From contig NZ_BKAG01000002.1 of assembly GCF_007992435.1 (NCBI RefSeq), positions 62,001 through 126,000 on the forward strand: a stretch of 64,000 nucleotides of DNA, given 5' to 3'. Shown piece by piece: positions 19,659 through 26,607 of the stretch. The position numbers and the translations under genes are program-made. Numbering within the stretch: position 1 is the first letter of the stretch; each line of letters starts with the position of its first letter. Below the pieces are notes generated by a model that was not told where the DNA came from, did not search any database, and saw only the letters and a list, made by a program, of their open reading frames with translations. The DNA comes from Prosthecobacter gellanilyticus (GTDB taxonomy: Bacteria; Verrucomicrobiota; Verrucomicrobiia; Verrucomicrobiales; Verrucomicrobiaceae).

Positions 19659-20780
19659 ATGTCACTCTCCCCTTTTAAAGACCTCGGAGTCCCCGAGGAC
19701 ATGATCCGCGGCCTCGAAGAGCTCGCCATCACCAAGCCCACTGAAGTTCAGTTGAAGGTCATCCCCTTCCTGCTTCAGAATGGGGGAGACCTCATCGCTC
19801 AGGCCCAGACCGGCACTGGCAAGACCGCCGCCTTTGGCCTGCCCTTGCTGAGCAAGATGAACCCCAAGCACCGGGACATCCAGGGTCTCGTCCTCGCTCC
19901 CACCCGCGAGCTCGCGAAGCAGATCGGCAAGCAGCTGTTCCGCTTCACCAAATACACCGAAAAGATTTTCGTCGAAGTCCTCACGGGGGGCGATGACATG
20001 GACCGCCAGATCGACAACCTCCGACGTCCCACCCACATCGTCGTCGCCACTCCTGGCCGCCTCCTTGACCTCATCGAGCGCGATGCTCTCACTCTCGAGT
20101 TCGTTCGTTACGTCGTGCTCGATGAAGCAGACGAAATGCTCAGCATGGGCTTCAAGCCTCAGTTGCTTGACATCCTGAAGCTCGCCGCCATGCGCCGCAG
20201 CACCTGGCTCTTCTCCGCCACCTTCCCGGATGCCATCCAGCAGCTCATCAAAGGCTGCATGTCCGCCCAGGCCCACAACATCCAGATTGATCAAGCGAAC
20301 GTCGTCAATCCCGACATCGATCACCGCTTCGCCCTTTGCAAGCGGGAGGACAAAACCGCCTTCATCGCCTCCTTCCTCAAGCGTCAGCGTGATGCCCGCG
20401 GCCTTATCTTCTGCCGCACCAAGGCAGGTGCGAACGAGCTCACTCAGGAACTCCTCGCCATGGGCATTGCTGCGGATGTCATCCAGGGCGACCTCATGCA
20501 AAAGGAGCGTGACAAAGTCATGCGCGCCTTCAAAAAACAGCGCGTGCAGTTCCTTGTCGCTACTGATGTCGCCGCACGTGGTATTGATGTCGAAGGCCTC
20601 TCCTTCGTCATTCATCATCAGCTCCCGGACCAGCTCGAATATTACACTCACCGCAGCGGCCGCACAGCTCGCGCCGGGAAGAAAGGCATGTCGCTGGCTC
20701 TCATTCACCCGAAGGAGCGCCCCCAGCTCATGCAGCTCGAACGCGAGCTCGGCATCCGCTTCCGCGAGCATCGCGGTTGA
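19659..20780 (+). CDS. DEAD-box RNA helicase
   Basis: 373 residues, a minimal two-RecA-domain helicase without the basic C-terminal tail of larger members. Motifs in order: Q-motif region ITKPTEVQLKVIP, motif I AQTGTGKTAAF, Ia PTRELAKQ, Ib TPGRLLD, II DEADEM, III FSATFP, IV LIFCRTK, V ATDVAARGID, VI HRSGRTARAG. It unwinds or remodels RNA in the cytoplasm (RhlE/CshA-like; ribosome assembly or mRNA decay). It is divergent from the sigma factor gene, 150 bp between starts. Confidence 0.95.
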   Translation: MSLSPFKDLGVPEDMIRGLEELAITKPTEVQLKVIPFLLQNGGDLIAQAQTGTGKTAAFGLPLLSKMNPKHRDIQGLVLAPTRELAKQIGKQLFRFTKYTEKIFVEVLTGGDDMDRQIDNLRRPTHIVVATPGRLLDLIERDALTLEFVRYVVLDEADEMLSMGFKPQLLDILKLAAMRRSTWLFSATFPDAIQQLIKGCMSAQAHNIQIDQANVVNPDIDHRFALCKREDKTAFIASFLKRQRDARGLIFCRTKAGANELTQELLAMGIAADVIQGDLMQKERDKVMRAFKKQRVQFLVATDVAARGIDVEGLSFVIHHQLPDQLEYYTHRSGRTARAGKKGMSLALIHPKERPQLMQLERELGIRFREHRG

Positions 20781-20810
20781 TCGGGTGAGGCTGGATTCAC
20801 GACCCGATAC

Positions 20811-21431
20811 GTGACCGCCATGATCAAGCTCCATCCCTCAAAGCGCCCCACCGCACGCCGGCTGAAACGCCAGGCCGCGCTGGGCTTTCTGGGGGCCTTC
20901 ATCCTGCTCATGGTGCTGATCAGCATCTTCCGCTGGTATGAGTTTGATAAAACCGCCTCGCCCGTTAGTTGGGCCGAAGTGGGTATGCTGACCATTCTGG
21001 GAATCGTTGGGATCTGTCTAGGGGTTGCCGGTGGTGTTTATGCTTATGAGTCCGGATGTGCGGGAAGGATGGAGCGGGGCGAAGGGCTTCACGCACGCTG
21101 GACGGTAGATGCACCGTCCTGGCGGGAGCTTGGGGAGCGCCGCCGCATTCTGGATCAGGCCCCTGGCGCCATCATCACCTATCCTCCAATGCCAGCAGAA
21201 GCTCCGCCGGAGGGGGTGGAGATCATCATCTGCGAAGACGGCATCTTCATCGGCCCCGAGTTCAGCCACCCTCTGCCACCCATCTCCGTGCTTCAGGCCC
21301 GTCTCACCGACCGCTGGCTTGAGCTCGACTGCCTTGAAGACATGCCCACGCACATTTTACGCGTGCCCGTGCCGTCCAGTGCCATGTCGCAGGTGCTGCC
21401 GCTATTGGCACGTCTGAAGACGCGCAGCTGA
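20811..21431 (+). CDS. Membrane protein of unknown function
   Basis: 206 residues from a GTG; an ATG three codons in is equally possible. Two transmembrane segments lie around residues 24-41 (LGFLGAFILLMVLISIF) and 58-80 (VGMLTILGIVGICLGVAGGV). The rest is cytoplasmic and soluble, including GVEIIICEDGIFIGPEF and LQARLTDRWLELDCLE. This resembles YcxB-like membrane proteins, but I would not assign a family. It lies 30 bp after the helicase and is probably co-transcribed. Confidence 0.7.
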   Translation: MTAMIKLHPSKRPTARRLKRQAALGFLGAFILLMVLISIFRWYEFDKTASPVSWAEVGMLTILGIVGICLGVAGGVYAYESGCAGRMERGEGLHARWTVDAPSWRELGERRRILDQAPGAIITYPPMPAEAPPEGVEIIICEDGIFIGPEFSHPLPPISVLQARLTDRWLELDCLEDMPTHILRVPVPSSAMSQVLPLLARLKTRS

Positions 21432-21495
21432 GGCTCTTTTAAGTTCAGAGTACTTCTGTAAGAGTCTTTGCCAGACACACTAACTTCGTGAGAGA

Positions 21496-21664
21496 TAGAC
21501 CAGTTCTCGAAAAGAATGTCATTTTGAATCGGCGAACGCAGCGGCCTCAATGGCAAGGAAGGTGCGCCGTCTGCTATTAGGAAATAACAGACAAGCACCT
21601 GACGCAGCCAGTGAGGCCGCTCCGCCGGCCGAGCAAAGTGACAGGATTTTTGAGAACCGGTCTA
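21496..21664. repeat. 169-nt imperfect inverted repeat / long hairpin
   Basis: Arms 21496-21578 and 21583-21664 are complementary around a 4-nt loop (AGGA, 21579-21582). By hand I pair about 63 of 83 positions, with two register shifts. Best blocks are GCGGCCTCA (21541-21549) with TGAGGCCGC (21612-21620), TGTCATTTTG (21517-21526) and GGTGC (21561-21565) with GCACC (21595-21599). Flanks are non-coding. It may be a MITE-like element or a structured RNA. Confidence 0.65.
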
Positions 21665-21700
21665 AGAGCGGGCAGGGTGGGCTGTCTCCAGTTCTCGTCA

Positions 21701-21729
21701 GGCCGGGCTTCTGTGGCGAAGTCCGGGCC
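21701..21729. other. Second intergenic hairpin
   Basis: GGCC plus GGGCTTC (21701-21711) pair with GAAGTCC plus GGCC (21718-21729), one G-U pair and one bulged G, around the loop TGTGGC. It directly follows the long inverted repeat and may be part of the same element or transcript. Both lie in the 472-bp gene-free stretch 21432-21903. Confidence 0.4.
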
Positions 21730-21734
21730 CTCGA

Positions 21735-21752
21735 GTGTTGCGCGTGTCGCAA
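21735..21752. promoter_or_regulatory. TTGCG dyad, possible activator site for the downstream sigma-54 promoter
   Basis: TTGCG-CGTGT-CGCAA (21738-21752) is a perfect 5-5-5 dyad preceded by GTG. Its centre is about 130 bp upstream of the expected start of the sigma-54 promoter at 21849, a normal distance for an enhancer-binding protein. The half-site GTGTTGC recurs in the dyad upstream of urtA. Confidence 0.35.
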
Positions 21753-21848
21753 TGCGAAACAGGACGCACAAGCACACCTTCTCTGAGCTGCTTTAAAGGG
21801 GTGTCTAAAGTGTTGGTTATAAATGTTATGTGTGTTTGGTGCAGGCTT

Positions 21849-21864
21849 TGGCACCTGCCGTGCA
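21849..21864 (+). promoter_or_regulatory. Candidate sigma-54 promoter of the outer-membrane protein gene
   Basis: TGGCAC-CTGCC-GTGCA matches the -24/-12 consensus TGGCAC-N5-TTGCW at 10 of 11 positions, with GG and GC at the required spacing. It ends 39 bp before the ATG at 21904, which leaves a leader of roughly 30 nt. Confidence 0.6.
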
Positions 21865-21903
21865 GGGGAATGGAAGTGCTTCCAAGCACTCTACTCCCTC
21901 CCC

Positions 21904-22848
21904 ATGAAAACATCTGCTCCTTCCCGTCACGCCAAGACGCTAGCCATGGCCTCGCTGCTGGCTGCCGCGCTTGTTGTTATGCCAACCCAGGTCCGCGCCG
22001 GCACCGCCGCTGTGGCTCCCACGGTGGAAAGCCCCGCCCCCTCTCCCTTCCACGCCCTTTTGAAGCTGGATGTCTCGAGTGACTACATCACGCCTCGTGG
22101 TCTTCACGTTGAAAACCAGGGCCTGGTCTTCCAGCCGCTCTTCCTGCTCTTCACCAATCTCTACTCGAACCCAGATGGCCTGCTCAATGATGTGACCCTC
22201 ACTCTCGGAGTCTGGAGCTCCATCCACACCCATCAGTCCGGCAGAGATGCAGGCAACTGGAACGAGTTCGACCCCATCGCCGGCATCGCCTTCAAGTTTG
22301 CCGACTACTGGAAGTTCGAGATCAACTACACCGCCTTTGAGAGTATGACGCGGTCCTACCAGACCTCCCAGCATCTTGAAGCGAAGCTGTCCTTCGCCGA
22401 CGGCCTCATGACGGGCAACAAAGTGTTCTCCATCAATCCCTACCTCGCCTTCTGGAAGGAACTGAGAAACAAGGCCACGGTGGTCTTCAATCCCGCCAAC
22501 GAGCAGACGAGCTACTACTTCACGGTGGGCATGACACCCACCATCGACCTCACGACGGTCAAGTTTGAGTTCCCGACCTTCATCAACATTGTGGGCGAGA
22601 GCTTCTACCAGAAGGCAGACGGCACCGCCGGAGGCTCCGGCCTGGCCATCTTCCGCACGGGTGTGCAGGCCAGCATTCCGCTGAACTTCATGCCGAAGTA
22701 CATGGGCTCCTGGTCCCTCTATGCAGGCGTGAAATACTACCACTTGAACAATCCAGGCGTGCTGGATGGCAACGTGGCTCTCGGTGCTGATGGAGATCGC
22801 AAGCGTAATCTCTTCCAGTTCCACGGCGGCGTCTCGATCTTCTTCTGA
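21904..22848 (+). CDS. Predicted outer-membrane beta-barrel protein of the nitrogen region
   Basis: 314 residues from the ATG at 21904. A signal peptide with a long n-region (KTSAPSRHAKTLAMASLLAA; cleavage near VRAGT) is followed by alternating aromatic/hydrophobic strands (DVSSDYITPRGLHVENQG; YWKFEINYTAFESM; PYLAFWKELRN; WSLYAGVKYYHLNN), and the C-terminus FHGGVSIFF ends in Phe as in outer-membrane barrels. No family name is evident. It is preceded by a sigma-54 promoter candidate and followed within 61 bp by an amidohydrolase gene and then a permease gene. I infer a channel or ligand-binding porin for nitrogenous solutes. Confidence 0.72.
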   Translation: MKTSAPSRHAKTLAMASLLAAALVVMPTQVRAGTAAVAPTVESPAPSPFHALLKLDVSSDYITPRGLHVENQGLVFQPLFLLFTNLYSNPDGLLNDVTLTLGVWSSIHTHQSGRDAGNWNEFDPIAGIAFKFADYWKFEINYTAFESMTRSYQTSQHLEAKLSFADGLMTGNKVFSINPYLAFWKELRNKATVVFNPANEQTSYYFTVGMTPTIDLTTVKFEFPTFINIVGESFYQKADGTAGGSGLAIFRTGVQASIPLNFMPKYMGSWSLYAGVKYYHLNNPGVLDGNVALGADGDRKRNLFQFHGGVSIFF

Positions 22849-22908
22849 TCGTGGCACGTCCCCTGCCTGCCTGAGTGGTCTCGAAACCTCAGCCTCCCGC
22901 CGCTCCCC

Positions 22909-23586
22909 ATGGACAAAAACGCCGTCATCAGCATCGAAGCAGAGCCTTACAGCCTGGAAATCACTCCTTCCAAGTGCGCGCTCCTCATCATCGACATGCA
23001 GCGCGATTTCCTGGAGCCGGGAGGCTTTGGCGAGATGCTCGGCAACGATGTCTCCCAGCTCCGCCAGTCGATCGAGCCTAACCAAAAGCTGCTCGTCGCC
23101 TGGCGTGAGGCCGGGTTGCAGGTCCTGCATACCCGGGAGGGCCACCGCCCTGATCTCGCAGACCTGCCTCCGGCTAAAAAAGTGCGCGGTCATGGCGCCA
23201 AGACCATTGGCGACACAGGTCCCATGGGCCGAATCCTCATTCGTGGCGAGGAAGGGCATGACATCATCCCTGAACTCTACCCTCTGCCCGGGGAGCCGGT
23301 GATCGACAAGCCAGGGAAGGGGGCCTTCTTCGCCACAGACCTGCACGCCATCCTGCAAAATCTCGGCATCACCCAGCTCATCGTCACGGGTGTTACCACC
23401 GAGGTCTGTGTGAACACCACGGTTCGTGAGGCCAATGACCGTGGCTACGAATGCCTCGTCCCCGAGGACTGCGTGGCCTCCTACTTCCCCGTCTTCCAGG
23501 AGATGGGGCTGAAAATGATCAAGGCCCAGGGCGGCATCTTCGGGTGGGTCTCCCACTCCTCGAAGATCATCTCCGCGCTCGGCTGA
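22909..23586 (+). CDS. Isochorismatase-like cysteine amidohydrolase, BiuH/TrtA (biuret/triuret hydrolase) family
   Basis: 225 residues. The catalytic triad of the family is in place: Asp29 in [10 protein letters not shown], Lys134 in [10 protein letters not shown] and nucleophile Cys167 in TTEVCVNTT, with the [14 protein letters not shown] block also seen in BiuH at 25401-26081. It is clearly a paralogue of that gene but more diverged (substrate-loop [13 protein letters not shown]-terminal [12 protein letters not shown]). A related ureide such as triuret is an attractive substrate, since triuret hydrolase belongs to this family, but that is inference; another N-carbamoyl amide is possible. 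It lies between the outer-membrane protein gene and the NCS2 permease gene, probably in one operon. Confidence 0.85.
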   Translation: MDKNAVISIEAEPYSLEITPSKCALLIIDMQRDFLEPGGFGEMLGNDVSQLRQSIEPNQKLLVAWREAGLQVLHTREGHRPDLADLPPAKKVRGHGAKTIGDTGPMGRILIRGEEGHDIIPELYPLPGEPVIDKPGKGAFFATDLHAILQNLGITQLIVTGVTTEVCVNTTVREANDRGYECLVPEDCVASYFPVFQEMGLKMIKAQGGIFGWVSHSSKIISALG

Positions 23587-23650
23587 CCGACTGACCTGAC
23601 TGCTTTTCTCGTTCAAAGACGCCTCGTGAAACCTAACAAGCAATGCTCCC

Positions 23651-25234
23651 ATGACAACCTCTGACTTCAAGCCCAAGATCTGGACACCCGGAGACTGGAA
23701 TGCCTTCTTCGGATTCGGAACAAACATCCTGGTCAACCTCCTCACCCTCACAGCGCTTCTCCGCTTCGTGCTGAAGATGCCGGACGACATCGTCTTTGGC
23801 CGCATCCTCCCCGCCACCGGCCTCATGCTCTGCATGAGCACCATCTACTATGCCTGGCTGGCCTATCAGCTCGCAAAGAAGACCGGGCGGAGTGATGTGT
23901 GTGCACTGCCTTCCGGGATCAGCGTGCCGCACATGTTCGTGGTGGTCTTTGTCATCATGCTGCCCATCTCGCTGAAGACGGGAGATCCGATCAAAGGCTG
24001 GGAGGCAGGTCTCACCTGGGTGTTCATCCAGAGCTTCGTGCTCATGATCGGCGGCTTCGTGGCACCGATCATCCGCAAGATCACTCCCCGCGCCGCGCTT
24101 CTCGGCACGCTGGCGGGTGTTTCCATCAGCTTCATCTCAATGCGCCCCGCGCTTGAGATGTTCATGACTCCGGTGATCGGCGTGGTCTGCTTCGCCATCA
24201 TTCTGCTCAGCTGGTTCGGCGGTGTGCGCTACTACAAAGGCATCCCGGCGGGCTTGGTCGCCATCGCAGCTGGCTCGTTGATCGCCTGGGGCTCGAATCT
24301 CTTCGGCTTGAACTACGGCGGCATGACCTGGGCCAAGCTGACAGACTCCTTCGCCAACTTCGGCTTCTCCATTCCGCTTCCCGCCTTCAGTCACATCTTC
24401 TCTGGCTTTGAGTTCCTCGGCATCATTCTAGTGACTGCCATTCCCTTCGGCATCTATGACCTTGTGGAAGCGCTGGACAATGTGGAAAGCGCCGCCGTCG
24501 CCGGTGATGACTTTCCCACCACGCGGGTGCTCACCGCCGACGGTGTGGTCAGCCTCATCGGCTGCTGTCTGGGCAATCCTTTCATCAATGCAGTTTACAT
24601 CGGTCATCCGGGCTGGAAATCCATGGGGGGAAGAATTGGCTATTCTGCGGCCACAGGTGTGGTGGTCATCCTCTTCTGCACCTTCGGCATCATCTCGCTG
24701 ATGTCCTCGCTCATCCCCATCGTGGCCATCTCGCCCATCCTTCTCTACATCGGCATGCTCATCGGGGCACAGGCCTTCCAGGAAACGCCGAAGCGTCATG
24801 CGCCGGCCATCATCCTGGCTCTCACACCTCACCTCGCCGCCTGGGGCAAGCTGCTCATCGATAACTCGCTCGGAGCCGCAGGCACCAATGCTGCCGCCGT
24901 GGGCCTTGAGAAGCTCGGCCAGGTCGGTGTTCTCTATCACGGTCTGGAAGTCATGGGGGGCGGTTCCATCCTCAGCGGCGTCATCCTCCCGGCCATCGCC
25001 GTGTTCGTGATTGATCGGAAGTTCTCTACCGCCGCAGGCTTTGCCTTCGCGGGAGCACTCCTTACCTTCTTCGGGCTGATGCATGGTGAGAAAATCGGCT
25101 TCGCCGAGTCTCCAGTGATGGCCGCCAGCTATGTGCTTGTGGCCCTTGTGCTCGCGGGCTGCGCTAAGTTCGCCACGGTCACACCTCCTGCCCTCGAAGA
25201 AGAGGAGGAAGATCTCCATGGCGAGCCTGCGTGA
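23651..25234 (+). CDS. NCS2-family permease (xanthine/uracil permease-like)
   Basis: 527 residues with about 12-14 hydrophobic segments. Typical NCS2 features include the N-terminal GFGTNILVNLLTLTALLRFV, the substrate-site region ALPSGISVPHMFVVVFV, and GIYDLVEALDNVESAAVAGD with DGVVSLIGCCLGNPFINAVY. NCS2 proteins import purines, pyrimidines, ascorbate and related ureido compounds with protons. The C-terminus is acidic and cytoplasmic (LEEEEEDLHGE). Because it sits between two ureide amidohydrolase genes, a ureide or an oxidised purine product is a reasonable cargo, but this is inferred from context. Confidence 0.88.
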   Translation: MTTSDFKPKIWTPGDWNAFFGFGTNILVNLLTLTALLRFVLKMPDDIVFGRILPATGLMLCMSTIYYAWLAYQLAKKTGRSDVCALPSGISVPHMFVVVFVIMLPISLKTGDPIKGWEAGLTWVFIQSFVLMIGGFVAPIIRKITPRAALLGTLAGVSISFISMRPALEMFMTPVIGVVCFAIILLSWFGGVRYYKGIPAGLVAIAAGSLIAWGSNLFGLNYGGMTWAKLTDSFANFGFSIPLPAFSHIFSGFEFLGIILVTAIPFGIYDLVEALDNVESAAVAGDDFPTTRVLTADGVVSLIGCCLGNPFINAVYIGHPGWKSMGGRIGYSAATGVVVILFCTFGIISLMSSLIPIVAISPILLYIGMLIGAQAFQETPKRHAPAIILALTPHLAAWGKLLIDNSLGAAGTNAAAVGLEKLGQVGVLYHGLEVMGGGSILSGVILPAIAVFVIDRKFSTAAGFAFAGALLTFFGLMHGEKIGFAESPVMAASYVLVALVLAGCAKFATVTPPALEEEEEDLHGEPA

Positions 25235-25289
25235 CACCCCCTCTGTTAGTTTGGTTGGTCGATAATTAGTCGTTGATTGGCTCCATAGT

Positions 25290-25334
25290 GTCCGGGTGGT
25301 TTTGCGGCCGGGTTTGCCGCAGGATCACCCGGAC
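25290..25334. promoter_or_regulatory. 19-bp perfect-length stem-loop upstream of biuH
   Basis: GTCCGGGTG (25290-25298) pairs with CACCCGGAC (25326-25334). TGCGGC (25303-25308) pairs with GCCGCA (25316-25321). The four intervening positions (GTTT with GGAT) can all pair using G-U wobbles, giving one 19-bp stem with a 7-nt loop. There is no U-tract on either strand. Its centre is about 70 bp upstream of the expected start of the biuH sigma-54 promoter, so it may be an activator site; it could also end the permease transcript. Confidence 0.5.
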
Positions 25335-25356
25335 AAATCTTCTTAGTGCGAATAGT

Positions 25357-25372
25357 TGGTTCGTCTCTTGCT
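25357..25372 (+). promoter_or_regulatory. Candidate sigma-54 promoter of biuH
   Basis: TGGTTC-GTCTC-TTGCT matches the -24/-12 consensus at 9 of 11 positions, with a perfect TTGCT -12 element and correct spacing. It ends 28 bp before the ATG at 25401. Confidence 0.45.
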
Positions 25373-25400
25373 CAGTCTGCATTCCATCCTTCCTGCTCCC

Positions 25401-26081
25401 ATGCCTTACGTCGAAGCTGACCCTTACCCCTGGCCTTACAATGGTGATCTCCGGCCCGAGAACACGACCTTTCTGGTCATTGACATGCAGACGGATTTCT
25501 GCGGCCCTGGTGGTTATGTGGACAAGATGGGTTACGACCTCAGCCTGACTCGCGCACCCATCGAGCCGATCAAGCGGGTCTTCGAAGCCGTGCGTGCCAA
25601 AGGGTATCACGTCATGCACACACGTGAGGGCCATCGTCCCGATCTCGCCGATCTTCCGGCAAACAAAAAGTGGCGCAGCCAGCGCATCGGTGCCGGCATT
25701 GGGGATGTGGGTCCCTGCGGACGCATCCTGACTCGCGGGGAGCCGGGGTGGGACATCATCCCCGAGCTCTATCCAGTCGAAGGCGAGGCCATCATCGACA
25801 AGCCTGGCAAAGGCTCTTTCTACGGCACGGATCTGGACATGCTGCTGCGGCAGAAAGGCATCCAGAACATCGTGCTCGCCGGCATCACCACGGACGTGTG
25901 TGTGCACACCACCATGCGGGAGGCCAATGACCGCGGGTTCGAGTGCCTCATGCTCTCGGACTGCACCGGAGCCACGGATTACGGGAACTACCTCGCCGCG
26001 CTGAAGATGATCAAGATGCAAGGTGGCGTGTTTGGTGCTGTGAGTGATTCCGCCGCCTTCATCCAGGCCATCACCGCCTGA
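25401..26081 (+). CDS. biuH: Biuret amidohydrolase (cysteine hydrolase, isochorismatase-like)
   Basis: 226 residues from the ATG at 25401. It hydrolyses biuret to allophanate and ammonia. The sequence closely follows what I recall of Rhizobium Biu[11 protein letters not shown] near the N-terminus, [56 protein letters not shown] and [18 protein letters not shown]. Asp28, Lys134 and Cys167 all stand exactly eight positions before the published Asp36/Lys142/Cys175 triad, consistent with a shorter N-terminus and no indels. The product allophanate would be used by the allophanate hydrolase encoded at 30534-32330. Likely under sigma-54 control. Confidence 0.9.
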   Translation: MPYVEADPYPWPYNGDLRPENTTFLVIDMQTDFCGPGGYVDKMGYDLSLTRAPIEPIKRVFEAVRAKGYHVMHTREGHRPDLADLPANKKWRSQRIGAGIGDVGPCGRILTRGEPGWDIIPELYPVEGEAIIDKPGKGSFYGTDLDMLLRQKGIQNIVLAGITTDVCVHTTMREANDRGFECLMLSDCTGATDYGNYLAALKMIKMQGGVFGAVSDSAAFIQAITA

Positions 26082-26135
26082 TGGTCGTGGCTCGGCCCAA
26101 CCACTAGTTTCGTCGTCTGACACGGCCTCTCCCTT

Positions 26136-26552
26136 GTGAACCCAACCGACACACCACCCAAACCAGGCTTTAGTTTCCCTCACTTCGAGCTGAATGACAT
26201 TTTCAACATCCTCCAGCGTGAGGATGACATTCCCTGGACCTTCTTTCGCGCCGGGGTGGACATCTATCGTTTCTACGGAGACGGCATCACCGGCCCCACG
26301 GCCGCGTTGATCCGCTTCCGCAAGGAAGCCCGCGTTCCGATGCATCTGCATGAGGGCTGGGAGCACATCCTCGTCCTCGCTGGCAGCCAGCGTGATCAAA
26401 ATGGCGTCATCCCCACAGGCACGCTGCGCATTCATCCGCCAGGAACCTATCACAGCGTCATCAGCGAGGCCGGCTGCATCGTGCTCGCCATTTATGAAAA
26501 GCCCGTCCGCTTCATTGAAGGTAATTTTAAAGCAGAACCATCGCCGGAGTGA
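26136..26552 (+). CDS. Small cupin-domain protein
   Basis: 138 residues from a GTG (NPTDTPPKPGFSFPHFELND). A single cupin barrel is visible: IRFRKEARVPMHLHEGWEHI supplies the His-x-His...Glu/His metal site and GTYHSVISEAGCIVLAIYEK the second motif. It resembles ChrR-like sensor cupins and small cupins of carbon-nitrogen catabolic clusters. Located 54 bp after biuH and 55 bp before the sensor kinase, all on the plus strand, it may be a ligand-binding accessory or a metabolite-repair enzyme. Function is not known. Confidence 0.75.
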   Translation: MNPTDTPPKPGFSFPHFELNDIFNILQREDDIPWTFFRAGVDIYRFYGDGITGPTAALIRFRKEARVPMHLHEGWEHILVLAGSQRDQNGVIPTGTLRIHPPGTYHSVISEAGCIVLAIYEKPVRFIEGNFKAEPSPE

Positions 26553-26607
26553 AACACAGGATCCATCCGTGCCATGGCACGGACAGTGCTCTTGATGTTC
26601 TTTCCTC

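Noticed and set aside
21940..23844. 634-codon open frame on the minus strand across the barrel, hydrolase and permease genes
   Set aside because: It is opposite three well-supported genes, has no recognisable domain and is the kind of long antisense frame expected in GC-rich coding DNA.
25290..25334. Guanidine (ykkC-type) riboswitch, suggested by the ureide context
   Set aside because: A single long stem with a CGGGTTT loop lacks the ACGR-loop hairpin pair of guanidine-II and the multi-helix core of guanidine-I, and no carboxyguanidine deiminase or guanidine carboxylase gene is present.
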